This document shows, in pieces, positions 51,792 through 62,085 of a DNA stretch of 64,000 nucleotides (its first letter is position 1; every line of letters starts with the position of its first letter). A program made the position numbers and the translations under genes. Location: NCBI RefSeq assembly GCF_000420065.1, contig NZ_ATUF01000002.1, positions 124,001 through 188,000 of the forward strand, read 5' to 3'. The DNA is from Varibaculum cambriense DSM 15806. GTDB lineage: Bacteria; Actinomycetota; Actinomycetes; Actinomycetales; Actinomycetaceae. Under the pieces are notes generated by a model that was not told where the DNA came from, made no database searches, and was given only the letters and a program-made list of their open reading frames with translations.

Positions 51792-53573
51792 TTGAAACCA
51801 CTTGATCCGAAACTGCTGAAATATGCCCGGTCTGCGCGTCTAGCCATCGCCATCACCGCAGTCACCGGTATTATGCAAGCAGGACTAGTTATCGCCCAAT
51901 GCTTCCTGATTGCTGCCTTGATTTCTCCGGTTATCTCTTTGCGCCAGTCCTGGGATCAGGTAGCTCACTACGCTTTTTGGCTGGCTATCGTATCGCTAGC
52001 GCGGGTAGGTCTGACCTATTTTCGTTCCAACCACCAACATAAGGCGGCTAAGAAGGCGATTCGCGAACTGCGTTCCCAAGTGCTTGCCCACTGTCTGAAA
52101 CTGGGGCCGCGCTGGCTGGCACGTAAAGGTACCGACGCGGTCACCTTATCTACCCGTGGCTTGGAAAAGCTCGGCCCCTATTTCGTGGACTATATCCCGC
52201 AGCTGATATTGGCAGTTACCGTCACTCCCCTGGTTTTAGTGGTCATGGCAGTCATGGATTTTTGGTCAGCACTGGTGGCGATAATTACTATCCCCTTGAT
52301 ACCGATATTTATGGTGATCATCGGGCTGATGACCCAAACAGCTTCAGATCGTCGTCTGGCCACAATGCAGCATTTAGGGCGGCAGCTACTGGATCTTATT
52401 GCCGGTCTTGCCACTTTGAAGAGCCTAGGCAGGCACCGCGGCCCCGAAAAACAGATTTCTTCTATCGGCAAAACCTATACTCAAACCACGATGGCGACTT
52501 TACGGATCGCGTTCCTATCAGGTGCCGTCCTGGAGTTCATCTCAATCCTGTCAGTGGCAATCGTGGCAGTCACAGTAGGGTTGCGGATGGTCAGTGGCGG
52601 CCTCGATCTCTACACCGGATTAATCGCGATTATGCTGGCTCCCGAGGTATATGCACCGGTACGCGAGGTTGGCAAGTTCTTTCATGCTTCCGCTGATGGG
52701 CTTGCGGCTTCGCAATCGGCTTTTGAAATTTTGGAAACTCCCCCGGCTACTGGGGGCGAGCAGCCGGCTCCGGACTTAAAAGAAACCACTATTACTATCA
52801 ACGATCTGGGGATGCGTTCGCGGGGCGCCTGGGCGCCTAACGCCGTAAATCTAGTGATTCAACCGGCTACCATCACCGCTTTAGTGGGTAAATCTGGGGA
52901 AGGCAAAACCACTACTGTAATGGCGCTATTAAAACAGCTCTCTAGTGATCGCGGCACCATTACCCTCACCGATGCTTCCGGTAAGACCCTTAATTTAGAC
53001 GAGGTTTCTCCGGACTCCTGGTGGGAGCAAACTTCTTGGCTACCGCAAATGCCTCTGCTTTTACCCGGCACCTTGGCGCAAAATATTGCGGAGAGCCCCG
53101 CTCATCTCGCGGAGCTTTTCCCCCAGGGGACTCCCGGGGAGCAAGTGCATAAAGCAGCGCGTCTAGCCGGTTTCGAGGAGGTAGTAGCGAAGCTACCGGA
53201 AGGTTGGGACACTTTCTTGCGCGCCGGCGGGGAAGGCCTGTCAGTCGGTCAGCGCCAACGTCTGGCTCTGGTACGCGCCCTGCTGTCTACAAAACAATTA
53301 ATTGCTCTCGATGAACCTTCGGCACACCTAGATGCGCATTTGGTTGCCCAGGTCGCCCAAGTTGTCCAGCAGCTAAAGGATGCGGGAAAAACCGTAGTTT
53401 TAATTGCTCACCGCAAGGAACTTGCCCAGATCGCAGACCAGGTAGTGCCGATTTCCTCGATGGCCTTTACCGCTGAAGAGGCCGCGGAGTATCGCGATAG
53501 CGAGCCGCAGGCAGCGCGTGCCAGTGAGGCGGAGATTCCTGAATTCTTAGGTTCGACCCGGGGGTTGGAATAA
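51792..53573 (+). CDS. cydD: CydD-type ABC exporter subunit
   Basis: A half-transporter of about 593 residues: five or six membrane helices (about 20-300) followed by a nucleotide-binding domain. Walker A is VGKSGEGKTTTVMAL, the signature is AGGEGLSVGQRQRLALVRAL and Walker B is LIALDEPSAHLDAH. CydDC exports thiols (cysteine, glutathione in E. coli) or heme and is needed for cytochrome bd assembly. The start is probably TTG at 51792, nine bases after GGAGG; upstream in-frame ATG at 51726 lacks one. Confidence 0.88.
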   Translation: MKPLDPKLLKYARSARLAIAITAVTGIMQAGLVIAQCFLIAALISPVISLRQSWDQVAHYAFWLAIVSLARVGLTYFRSNHQHKAAKKAIRELRSQVLAHCLKLGPRWLARKGTDAVTLSTRGLEKLGPYFVDYIPQLILAVTVTPLVLVVMAVMDFWSALVAIITIPLIPIFMVIIGLMTQTASDRRLATMQHLGRQLLDLIAGLATLKSLGRHRGPEKQISSIGKTYTQTTMATLRIAFLSGAVLEFISILSVAIVAVTVGLRMVSGGLDLYTGLIAIMLAPEVYAPVREVGKFFHASADGLAASQSAFEILETPPATGGEQPAPDLKETTITINDLGMRSRGAWAPNAVNLVIQPATITALVGKSGEGKTTTVMALLKQLSSDRGTITLTDASGKTLNLDEVSPDSWWEQTSWLPQMPLLLPGTLAQNIAESPAHLAELFPQGTPGEQVHKAARLAGFEEVVAKLPEGWDTFLRAGGEGLSVGQRQRLALVRALLSTKQLIALDEPSAHLDAHLVAQVAQVVQQLKDAGKTVVLIAHRKELAQIADQVVPISSMAFTAEEAAEYRDSEPQAARASEAEIPEFLGSTRGLE

Positions 53574-55385
53574 ATGAAGACTTGGTTGATTACTGCTGAA
53601 GAACGCCGGGCACTTAAGCGGGCGATAAAACTTTTGGAACTTAAACCGGGAACCTTATTCCTCGCCTGTTTTTTGGGGGCCGCCGGATTGGGTGCCTCAA
53701 TTGCTCTGGGTGCAACTGCCGCCTGGCTGATTGCCCGCGCCTCGCAAATGCCTCCCGTCCTCTACCTAGAAGTAGCAGTGGTATCGGTGCGTTTCTTTGG
53801 GATTTCGAAAGCGGTGTTCCGCTATTTAGAGCGCCTGGCCTCCCACCAGTTGGGGGTCTCGGGGATGACTACCCTGCGCACTAATCTGTATAAGACCCTG
53901 TCGCATTCCGATACTGCGCGAATTGCCAGTTTGCGGCGCGGAGATATTCTCGACCGGATGGGAACCGATGTTGATAATATCGGCGATTTCGTGGTCAAAA
54001 GCCTGCTGCCGGCAATGGTAGCCACCATCGTGGGGATCATTACGGTAGTGGGGATTTCGCTAGTAGATTGGCGAGCCGGACTATTTTTGGTGCTAGGCCT
54101 GTTGCTCTCCGGAGTGGTGGGGCCGTTATTTACTATTCGCTCCACCCGGATTGCCCAGCGCCGGGAAACCGAAAGCCGCGCCCACATCTCCGAAGTGGCA
54201 ATGACTATTGTTGACGGCGCGGCCCAAATCACGGTTGATGGGCAAACCCAGCAGGTACTTTCGGGGTTATCCGAGCTAGAAGATCAGCTTTATGAGGCGA
54301 AAGATGCCTCTGCAAAACCTGCAGCGTGGGCGGCGGCTATCGATGTGTTCGGGATGTTGATGGCAGTGATCATGGCTGCCTATTTCGGGATTTTTGCGGT
54401 CAATCAGCAAGCGATCCCCGAGGTAATGTTGGCAGTGCTGGCGCTTACTCCGCTTTCTGCTTTCGAGGGAACCGCGCAGTTGGGTCCCGCCGCTCAGCAG
54501 CTAGTTATCTCCGCAACTTCAGCGGTGAGAATCATGAATATGCTGCCGGAAGAAGCAGAGATACAGGCAGAAAAAGCGGAAGAAGAAAACGCTAATAGCA
54601 CCCTCGATCCTAGTGCGACCAGTATTTTAGAAGCCAAGGACCTCGCTATTGGCTGGCCGGGCGGCCCGGTGGTGGCTACCGGTATCAATCTGCGTTTGGC
54701 TCCCGGGGATCACTTGGCAATAGTGGGGCAGTCAGGCATTGGGAAAACCACACTGCTTTACACCTTAGCCGGCCTGCTCAAGCCAGTCTCTGGCAGCGTA
54801 AAAATTGATGGGGTTGATATTTTCTCGCTGCCGCGTCTGCAGGCAGCCGCAAGTTTTGTGATTACCCCCGAGGATGCCCATATTTTCGAGACCACCATTC
54901 TAGAAAACTTGCGGGTCGCCAATGGTCAACTGTCTGTTTCCAAGGGCGAAGAACTGCTCAAAGAAGCCGGTTTAGGTGACTGGCTGGATTCTTTGCCGGA
55001 GGGGATAGAAACCGAGTTAGGTTCGGGAGCCACCACCATTTCGGGCGGAGAACGTCGCCGCATCCTGCTAGCGCGCGCTTTGGCAGCGAAAGCACCGCTA
55101 TTAGCACTTGATGAGCCAGGAGAACATTTAGATCCCGAAACCGCTGATGCTTTGCTGCGAGACTTACTTACTGCCGGTAGTGAGGATCATAAACGCGGAG
55201 TCATCCTGGTAACCCATCGGCTAACCCCACTCGACCAGGCAGATCAGGTTTTTATCATGGATAAGCCACATGGCCGCCTAGAGGAACCGGCAACTTTCGT
55301 GGCCCAGGGAACGCACCAGGAGCTGGCCGAAAACCACCCCGGATATGCTTGGAGCCTACGTCAGGAGCAAGTCGATGTCTTCTAA
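53574..55385 (+). CDS. cydC: CydC-type ABC exporter subunit
   Basis: A 603-residue second half of the heterodimeric exporter: membrane domain (about 25-305), nucleotide-binding domain with Walker A VGQSGIGKTTLLYTL, signature TTISGGERRRILLARA and Walker B LLALDEPGEHLDPE. Coupled to cydD (start directly after its stop) and to the histidine kinase (11-base overlap). With CydD it is thought to support maturation of the CydAB oxidase encoded just upstream. Confidence 0.93.
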   Translation: MKTWLITAEERRALKRAIKLLELKPGTLFLACFLGAAGLGASIALGATAAWLIARASQMPPVLYLEVAVVSVRFFGISKAVFRYLERLASHQLGVSGMTTLRTNLYKTLSHSDTARIASLRRGDILDRMGTDVDNIGDFVVKSLLPAMVATIVGIITVVGISLVDWRAGLFLVLGLLLSGVVGPLFTIRSTRIAQRRETESRAHISEVAMTIVDGAAQITVDGQTQQVLSGLSELEDQLYEAKDASAKPAAWAAAIDVFGMLMAVIMAAYFGIFAVNQQAIPEVMLAVLALTPLSAFEGTAQLGPAAQQLVISATSAVRIMNMLPEEAEIQAEKAEEENANSTLDPSATSILEAKDLAIGWPGGPVVATGINLRLAPGDHLAIVGQSGIGKTTLLYTLAGLLKPVSGSVKIDGVDIFSLPRLQAAASFVITPEDAHIFETTILENLRVANGQLSVSKGEELLKEAGLGDWLDSLPEGIETELGSGATTISGGERRRILLARALAAKAPLLALDEPGEHLDPETADALLRDLLTAGSEDHKRGVILVTHRLTPLDQADQVFIMDKPHGRLEEPATFVAQGTHQELAENHPGYAWSLRQEQVDVF

Positions 55386-57168
55386 GCAGTCATCTTTCCC
55401 AGTTCCCCACTTCGAGCCGGAAGCAAATGAGGCAGTGGCGCCCTCACAACCAGACCTTTCGGCAGAGAAAAACCTGGACTTAGCGCATAGCTCTCCCCTG
55501 CCAGCAGACAGCACGCGTTTGATTTCTTCCGTATTGCAGCTCATGGGAAACCTGGAGCAGGATAAAGTTTTGCAATCCTTTGTAGATCAAGCTTGTGAAG
55601 TTACTTCCTCTCCTTACGGAGCACTGTCGATTTTGGGTTCTCGGGGGGAAACTAGCGCTTTTTATATCCACGGACTAAGCGACGACGAGCGAGAAGCTTT
55701 AGGTAATCCCCCGATCGGGCGGGGAATTATCGGAGATATCCCAGTGGATAACGGCATTATCTCTAATGATTTGCACTCTGATCCCCGTTTCACTGGATAT
55801 CCCTCTATACACCCGGAGATGACCAATTTTTTGGGGGTACCGCTGCGGATCCATGAACAGGTTTATGGACGCCTGTATCTGTGTAACCGTCCAGGGGGCT
55901 ATAGCGATCAGGACTTAGCATACGTGTCGGGATTAGCGATTTTGGCGGCGGTAGCAGTAGAGAATTCGCGCCTGTACGAAGTTTCGCGATCCCGAGAACG
56001 TTGGACGCGAGTTTCTCAGCAGCTCACCACGATTTTATTAGAAGGAACCGAAGAAGAGGACGCGCTGCAGTTTATTGCAAAATCCGTACGGGAAGTGGCT
56101 GACGCCGATACCGCCCTACTCATCCTTCCGTCAGTGGGAGATACCTGGGTGTGTGAAATTGCGTCTGGATATGGTTCCGCAGACCTTATCGGAGTCGCCT
56201 TTCCTCCTCATGGGCGGGCGCGCACGGTGTTGGAAGAAGGTCAGGGACTGATTGTCGATTCTTTGGCGCGGGCAACCACCTTGCGGGTTAAGGAGTTATC
56301 GCGGTTTGGGGCAGCACTATATGCTCCCCTATTGGCTGGTTCGCACGCTATTGGCGTTTTGTTGCTGCTGCGTCTGCCGGGAAAACCCGAGTTCGATCCG
56401 GCAGTGTTAGAAATGGCGGAGCAGGTTGCGACCCAGGCAGCTTTGGCTTTGGAGATTGCTGATGCCAAGCATGCTGCCAATATCGCCACTTTGTTAGATG
56501 AACGAGCCAAGATTGGTGAAGACCTGCACGACCTGGCAATTCAACAACTTTTTGCCACGGGGATGCAATTGGAACGTATCCGCGCGGCCTTCGCCAGTGG
56601 AGCTGATCTGGATTCGGCCACGGCTGAATCTTTGATGCAAGATGCCTTAGCTAGCGTTGATGACTCGGTTAAACAGATCCGCGCCATTGTTCACAACCTG
56701 CGCGAACCAGATGCGGCAGTAGATTTGGTAGAGCGGCTTCGAAGGGAAGCTTCCCTGGCACGTCGCCTACTCGGGTTCGCCCCCTCCTTCGTTTTAGATA
56801 TTGACGGGGAAACCCTCTCTGCCTCTGATCCTTCCCATGAAGAAATCCTGATTGCCGAGGCCGATCAACGAGTAGGACACGATATTTCTGATGATGTGGT
56901 CGCGGTAGTACGCGAAACTTTATCTAATACCGCCCGCCATGCGGGCGCGTCCTCGGCGCAAGTAGTGGTGAGTATCAGGGGGATGGGCACCAACGGTTCT
57001 GTCCGAGTGGTAGTGACCGATGATGGGCATGGTCTGGATCCGACAGTTACCAGACGATCTGGTCTGGATAATCTAAAAAGCCGTGCCCGCCGCCATGGTG
57101 GCATCTGTTTCACACAGCCAGCTTCCCCACATGGCCTGCAAGTAATCTGGGAAGTGCCCCTGGGTTAG
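55375..57168 (+). CDS. GAF-domain histidine kinase (DevS/DosS-like)
   Basis: A 597-residue cytoplasmic sensor kinase. An N-terminal low-complexity stretch is followed by two GAF domains (about 45-190 and 210-365). The first starts at QLMGNLEQDKVLQSFVDQA; the second has LLILPSVGDTWVCEIASGYG. A HisKA_3 dimerisation domain with DLHDLAIQQLF (phospho-His) precedes the HATPase with ETLSNTARHAGAS and TDDGHGLD. DevS/DosS proteins sense oxygen, NO or redox through heme in GAF; the heme ligand was not checked. It overlaps cydC, linking sensing to cytochrome bd assembly. No partner response regulator lies nearby. It ends in a stem-loop. Confidence 0.9.
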   Translation: MSSKQSSFPVPHFEPEANEAVAPSQPDLSAEKNLDLAHSSPLPADSTRLISSVLQLMGNLEQDKVLQSFVDQACEVTSSPYGALSILGSRGETSAFYIHGLSDDEREALGNPPIGRGIIGDIPVDNGIISNDLHSDPRFTGYPSIHPEMTNFLGVPLRIHEQVYGRLYLCNRPGGYSDQDLAYVSGLAILAAVAVENSRLYEVSRSRERWTRVSQQLTTILLEGTEEEDALQFIAKSVREVADADTALLILPSVGDTWVCEIASGYGSADLIGVAFPPHGRARTVLEEGQGLIVDSLARATTLRVKELSRFGAALYAPLLAGSHAIGVLLLLRLPGKPEFDPAVLEMAEQVATQAALALEIADAKHAANIATLLDERAKIGEDLHDLAIQQLFATGMQLERIRAAFASGADLDSATAESLMQDALASVDDSVKQIRAIVHNLREPDAAVDLVERLRREASLARRLLGFAPSFVLDIDGETLSASDPSHEEILIAEADQRVGHDISDDVVAVVRETLSNTARHAGASSAQVVVSIRGMGTNGSVRVVVTDDGHGLDPTVTRRSGLDNLKSRARRHGGICFTQPASPHGLQVIWEVPLG

Positions 57169-57180
57169 GGACACTTCCCA
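57148..57180. terminator. Stem-loop between the histidine kinase and ldh
   Basis: TGGGAAGTG pairs with CACTTCCCA (nine bp), extended by CCC/GGG after one mismatch, loop TGGGTTA; it includes the kinase stop codon. It may serve both converging genes. Confidence 0.5.
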
Positions 57181-57194
57181 GCGGCTGATTAGTT

Positions 57195-58187
57195 TTAGAG
57201 CCCTACCGTTTTTGCGACCTCAGCGAGTTTTTCGGCGCTGCGGGTTAGCGCATCGCGCTCGTCTAGGGTGATGGGCGGATCTAATACCCGCCCTACCCCG
57301 GAACGCCCCACCAGGGTGGGAGCTGCCATACATACTCCGGAAATCCCATTCCAGTTATCTAGCAGTGACGATACCGTCAGCACCCGGTCTTCATCGCGCA
57401 TAACGGCAGAAATGATATTGGTGACCGAAAGTCCGATCGCGAAATTAGTTACCCCTTTACCGTCAATAATCCGGTAGGCCGATTCCACGACGTCTTTAGA
57501 AATACGCTGTTTCAGCTTGTCATCGAAGATGCCACCATTGACTGTGGCTCCCCAACGCGAAAGCGGCACGTTCCCAATCTCGGCACTGGACCACAGGGGA
57601 ACTTCGGAGTCGCCATGTTCACCAGCGATATAGGCATGCACGTTTTGCACTGCCACCCCGGTCTCTTGGGAGATCAGATAGCGCATCCGGGAGGTATCAA
57701 GCACGGTACCGGAACCAAAAACCTGGTGTGAGGGTAGTCCGCTCATCTTCAAAGCCATATAGGTGGCGATATCTACCGGGTTAGAAACCAAAATATAAAT
57801 GGCGTCGGGCGCAACATTTAGCACTTTCGGCAAAATCGAATGCATAATGTTGGCCATCGCCTGCACCATATCTAGGCGGGACTGTCCGGGTTTCTGCTGG
57901 GGGCCTGCGGTAATCACGATCACGTCTGCATCGCGTAGTACTTCCACATCATCGGACCCGGAGATCGAAGCCGCGGGAGTGAATTGAATCCCGTGCGCCA
58001 GGTCTAGCGCCTCTGCCTCTACTTTGGCTTTATTAATATCGAAGAGGGCGATTTCGCGTGCCGCACCCTTGATTTGGCAGGCGTAAGCTAGAGCGGTTCC
58101 TACGAATCCGGCACCTACAATCCCAACTTTCGAGCGGCGAGTAAGCAACGACGCGGGATAGAGGGAATTCGCACGTTCTTTGGACAT
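57195..58187 (-). CDS. ldh: L-lactate dehydrogenase
   Basis: A 330-residue NAD-dependent enzyme reducing pyruvate to lactate. The Rossmann loop is VGIVGAGFVGTALAY, substrate Arg in GQSRLDMVQAM (with NPVD) and the catalytic His in AGEHGDSEVPLW. The Gln in GPQQKPGQSR, where malate dehydrogenase has Arg, favours lactate. The start at 58187 is set by AAGGAGAAAAA upstream; the longer 58217 frame is disfavoured. Fermentation enzyme, converges on the cyd-linked kinase. Confidence 0.93.
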   Translation of the reverse strand: MSKERANSLYPASLLTRRSKVGIVGAGFVGTALAYACQIKGAAREIALFDINKAKVEAEALDLAHGIQFTPAASISGSDDVEVLRDADVIVITAGPQQKPGQSRLDMVQAMANIMHSILPKVLNVAPDAIYILVSNPVDIATYMALKMSGLPSHQVFGSGTVLDTSRMRYLISQETGVAVQNVHAYIAGEHGDSEVPLWSSAEIGNVPLSRWGATVNGGIFDDKLKQRISKDVVESAYRIIDGKGVTNFAIGLSVTNIISAVMRDEDRVLTVSSLLDNWNGISGVCMAAPTLVGRSGVGRVLDPPITLDERDALTRSAEKLAEVAKTVGL

Positions 58188-58322
58188 TTTTTCTCCTTGG
58201 GGCAAATTAACTCTCACCTCTTATTTTATCGTCACTGCACCGCTGGTGTCGCTATACAACTACCTAGCAACGAGGTGATATTGGATTCATTTACGTTGCC
58301 AGGTCTGATATCGATAGGTTTG

Positions 58323-60317
58323 CTATTCCTTTTCTGAGAGGCGATTTAACGCCCCAATAACTGTCTGGTGATCAGTGGTTCGCCAAAATGGGGGCAAAGA
58401 CTTTAAGAGATAGCCCGCATAGCGGGCACTAGTTAGGCGTTGGTCTAGCACGGCTACCACGCCTTTATCGCTGCGAGTACGAATTAATCTGCCCGCCCCC
58501 TGCGCCAAAAGTAAAGCAGCATGAGATAGGGATACCTCCGCAAATCCACTGCGCCCAGCGGCCTCTGCTGCCCGGGTACGGGCAGAGATATAGGGGTCGT
58601 TGGGGCGCGGGAAGGGGATACGATCGATGAGGACGAGGCGGCATTTATCGCCCGGTAAATCCACCCCCTGCCACAGGGAAAGGGTGCCGAAGAGACAAGA
58701 GTTTTTACTGGCGGCAAAGTCCGTTATTAGCTGATTTATCGGTGCTTCCCCCTGCAGAAAAATCTGTAAATCACTTTCTGCTGCGAAATACTCGGCGGCT
58801 TGTTCGGCAGCTTTAAGTGAAGAAAATAGCCCTAAAACCCCACCGCCGGCAGCTTCCGCTAACTCGAGGGCTCTGTTCAGTGCTGATTCACTGATCCCGG
58901 AGCGCCCTGGTCGTGGCAGATCTGCGGCCACATATAAAATCCCTTGCTGCCGATAGTTAAAGGGGCTACCCAGGTCGCTTCCTTGCCAAACATTCTTGTC
59001 CCGGAAACCGAGACGCGTTGCGATCGCCTCAAAGGATCCCCCTAGTTGCATAGTGGCTGAGGTGAGTACGCAGGAATGTCCCTTAAATAGTCGCGCATAA
59101 AGATCCCCGCCCACGTCCAGCGGACCACTATAGAGGCGGCGGCTCCCGGATTTTTCTTCCGCGATCCAGGCGGCCGATTTTTCCGGGTCAAAGGCCGCGA
59201 TTATCTCGCACGCATCCAGCGCCTCTTCAATCTGAGCGAGGACGATACGCTGTTTTATCCGTTGTTCATCCTCGTCGGCGCTGCTGGTGACTTCCCCGGA
59301 AATATCAGATAGTTCTATTTGCAGAGTGGTTAAGATATTTTCTAATTTCTTTGGTAGTTCGCTCAGTTCGCCCTCTTCTGGTTTCTCTATGATTTTCGTA
59401 AACTCTTTGCCCGCCTGTTCCAGGGAAGTGACCGGCAGGTGGAAATGTTTACTCACCCCGCGCGCTACTTTTTCAATAGTGCCGCCAGCGAGGCTCACGC
59501 AGGCTTGGGAGCGAGCGCGGGAAGGTAGTTCGTGGGCTTCATCTACGATCAAGAGGTCGAACTCTGGCAGTAACTCTGCGCTGGTAAGCGCTTCGATGGA
59601 CAACAAAGCATGATTGGTGATGATGATATCGGCATCTTGGGCTTTCAGACGGGCATCACGCGGGAAACAATCGGTGAAAAACCGGCAGGTTTTCCCTTGG
59701 CATTGGTTAGGAGTAATTGAGGCTTGCTGCCAGGCCGCTAGGGATACTCCCCGCTGAAGTTCATCCCGGTCACCGCTGTCGGTTTCTTCTGCCCAGTCTC
59801 GCAGGCGCTGCAGCTGTTTACCAATATTGCTGGGGGAATAATCGGCGGCCTCATAGCTGGGGAACAGCCCTTCGATTTCTTCGGGAGCCGCTAATTTCCA
59901 ACGACAAATATAGTTCGACCAGCCTTTTAATACCGCCACCGTAGGGGGCGGATAACCGAGCTCGCGGCAAGCACCCACTACCGTGGGGATATCGCAGGTA
60001 AGCAACTGGCGCTGCAGAGCCAAGGTGGCAGTGGAGATTACTACTCTGTCCCCGTGTTCGATTGCCCGTTGGAAGGCGGCTGCCAAGTAGGCAAGAGATT
60101 TTCCGGTACCGGTTCCCGCCCCCACTAATTGGCTTCCTGACAGGGAAAACGAGCGGGCAACCAGGTTACACATTTGTACCTGTTCGGCGCGTTCACTGCC
60201 CCCAATTTGATTAATACAGGTACTGAGAATTTTCCGCGCCATCTGAGCATCTTTGCCGCCGCCACCTTTGCCTAGATCAGCGGTGGCTACTAGCGGGGAG
60301 GCTCCCGGACTCTCCAT
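58323..60317 (-). CDS. dinG: DinG/XPD-family ATP-dependent DNA helicase
   Basis: A 664-residue superfamily 2 helicase. Walker A is VGAGTGTGKSLAYLAA, the DEAH box is VDEAHELPS, and motif VI is QGAGRLIRTRSDKG. Four cysteines between motifs Ia and II (NYICRW, GKTCRFFTDCF region) probably hold an iron-sulfur cluster. It unwinds structures during replication or repair. It starts with the ATG directly after the hflX stop, so hflX-dinG is an operon. Confidence 0.9.
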   Translation of the reverse strand: MESPGASPLVATADLGKGGGGKDAQMARKILSTCINQIGGSERAEQVQMCNLVARSFSLSGSQLVGAGTGTGKSLAYLAAAFQRAIEHGDRVVISTATLALQRQLLTCDIPTVVGACRELGYPPPTVAVLKGWSNYICRWKLAAPEEIEGLFPSYEAADYSPSNIGKQLQRLRDWAEETDSGDRDELQRGVSLAAWQQASITPNQCQGKTCRFFTDCFPRDARLKAQDADIIITNHALLSIEALTSAELLPEFDLLIVDEAHELPSRARSQACVSLAGGTIEKVARGVSKHFHLPVTSLEQAGKEFTKIIEKPEEGELSELPKKLENILTTLQIELSDISGEVTSSADEDEQRIKQRIVLAQIEEALDACEIIAAFDPEKSAAWIAEEKSGSRRLYSGPLDVGGDLYARLFKGHSCVLTSATMQLGGSFEAIATRLGFRDKNVWQGSDLGSPFNYRQQGILYVAADLPRPGRSGISESALNRALELAEAAGGGVLGLFSSLKAAEQAAEYFAAESDLQIFLQGEAPINQLITDFAASKNSCLFGTLSLWQGVDLPGDKCRLVLIDRIPFPRPNDPYISARTRAAEAAGRSGFAEVSLSHAALLLAQGAGRLIRTRSDKGVVAVLDQRLTSARYAGYLLKSLPPFWRTTDHQTVIGALNRLSEKE

Positions 60318-61835
60318 CTAATTCGCCGCCTCGAGGATAGCTTGGGCGAGGGCGGGACCGGCGCGTCCTACCACGTGAGTACCGTTTTCTAAGTATTCCA
60401 CTTTGTCTACAATCCCTTCCTCGTGAAGCCGAGCCACCAGCGCCGACTGGTCATAAGGGATCACATAATCGATAGGTTTTTCCGGAGAGGGTAACGCGTT
60501 CGCGATTGCTTCCTGTAACTGGTTGATTCCCTGCCCGGTACGAGTAGATAGCGGGATTCCTCCCCCAATCGCAGATTGCAGGGCGCGAATGTGCAGGGCA
60601 TCTACCAGATCGGCTTTATTGAGGACGATAATCTCGGGAATCTGGGAAACGTTCGGTAGATCTGCTATCACTTCATGCACGGTTGCTACCTGTTGGACGG
60701 GGTTGTGGTGACTAGCGTCAACCACGTGCACGATCACATCGGCATATTCGACTTCTTCCAGGGTGGAGCGGAAGGCCTCCACCAGTTCGTGCGGGAGTTC
60801 GTCAATAAAACCTACGGTGTCGGACAAAGTGTAGGTACGCCCATCGGGAGTTTCTGCTTGCCGCACGGTGGGATCCAGGGTGGCAAATAGGGCGTCCTGC
60901 ACCATCACATCCGCATCTACCAGCGCATTCAGTAGGGAGGATTTTCCGGCGTTGGTGTATCCCACGATCGCGACCGAGGCTAGCGAACTGTTAAGGCGTC
61001 CTTCGCGTTTAGTATCGCGACTTTTCTTCATCTGTTTAATTTCGCGCCGCAGTTTCGCAATTCGTTTAGTGATTCGGCGCCGGTCAGTTTCCAGTTTGGT
61101 TTCCCCCGGGCCGCGCGCGCCGATTCCGGCTCCTCCTGATACTCGCCCGCCAGCTTGGCGCGACATTGATTGTCCCCAGCCTCTCAGGCGCGGCAGTAAG
61201 TATTGCAGCTGTGCTAGCTCCACTTGGGCTTTACCTTCCCGGGAGGAGGCGTGTTGGGCGAAAATATCGAGGATTACCGCGGTGCGGTCAATGACTTTCA
61301 CTTTGACTTGGTCTTCAAGTCCCCGTCGCTGCGAGGGCTGCAACTGCGCATTCACAATCACGGTATCGGCTTCCAGTGCCGCCACCTGCTCAGCTAACTG
61401 TTTAGCTTTCCCGCGCCCCACAAAAGTTGCGGCATCGGGGGCGCTGCGCCGCTGTAGAGCGGCGCCTACCAGCTCGGCTCCCGCAGTTTGGGCGAGCGCC
61501 GCCAGCTCCGATAAAGATTGCTGCGCCCGGCTACGATCGGAATCATAAATACCTACTAGGAAAACTCTTTCCAGCTGTACCCGCCGATATTCAACCTCGG
61601 AAATATCTAGGTCAGAGGCATTCGTACGCTGAAATTCTTCGCGTAGTTGCCGTGAAAAATCTCCGCCATGAGAACTTTGTTGCGTCAGGGCGGTACTGGT
61701 CCAATCCAGTAGTTCTAACCCTTCTTTGGGAGTGTCAGCGTCCGGATAGTGCCGCGGGGGTTTTTCGGGGCGATTGTCGATGGCGGATCCGAGGTCGAAA
61801 TCAGTCTTGCGCCGCTTTAGACTCCGGCTACGCAC
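60318..61835 (-). CDS. hflX: HflX-family ribosome-associated GTPase
   Basis: A 505-residue GTPase of the OBG-HflX superfamily. The N-terminal nucleotide-binding domain (about 100-270, with VFLVGIYDSDRSRAQQSL) is joined by a helical linker to the G domain: G1 VGYTNAGKSSLLNAL, G3 LSDTVGFIDELPHELV, G4 LNKADLVDA. GARGPGETKLETDRR is the HflX signature. It binds the 50S subunit and can split stalled or hibernating ribosomes. The residues 1-45 extension is polar. Cotranscribed with dinG. Confidence 0.92.
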   Translation of the reverse strand: MRSRSLKRRKTDFDLGSAIDNRPEKPPRHYPDADTPKEGLELLDWTSTALTQQSSHGGDFSRQLREEFQRTNASDLDISEVEYRRVQLERVFLVGIYDSDRSRAQQSLSELAALAQTAGAELVGAALQRRSAPDAATFVGRGKAKQLAEQVAALEADTVIVNAQLQPSQRRGLEDQVKVKVIDRTAVILDIFAQHASSREGKAQVELAQLQYLLPRLRGWGQSMSRQAGGRVSGGAGIGARGPGETKLETDRRRITKRIAKLRREIKQMKKSRDTKREGRLNSSLASVAIVGYTNAGKSSLLNALVDADVMVQDALFATLDPTVRQAETPDGRTYTLSDTVGFIDELPHELVEAFRSTLEEVEYADVIVHVVDASHHNPVQQVATVHEVIADLPNVSQIPEIIVLNKADLVDALHIRALQSAIGGGIPLSTRTGQGINQLQEAIANALPSPEKPIDYVIPYDQSALVARLHEEGIVDKVEYLENGTHVVGRAGPALAQAILEAAN

Positions 61836-62085
61836 GCGGCGTACCAGATCATAGGCTCTGTCCAGATCTTGTTTACTGACTTCCGTTTCCGCAGGTATTT
61901 GCGCCGCCTCCCTTGGTGTTCTTGGCTTATTTCATTTTCGCATGACCCCGCGTTAGCTGCAAAAAGACGCGCGGAAGGTAGCTGCGAGCGAAAGCTTTCG
62001 CAGAGTCAGCTGAACAGGTTCGACGCATTTCACAGTCCGAGAAGTTTCTTTCTTCCGCGCGATTAGGTATTCTTTAACAGGTCTA

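Noticed and set aside
51593-51805. Short frames on both strands reading NLENVATFSKFL
   Set aside because: The same peptide on both strands results from the perfect inner palindrome of the repeat element; not coding.
61988-62001. 14-bp palindrome GCGAAAGCTTTCGC before tRNA-Val
   Set aside because: Too short and isolated, with no promoter or gene association, to be called a site.
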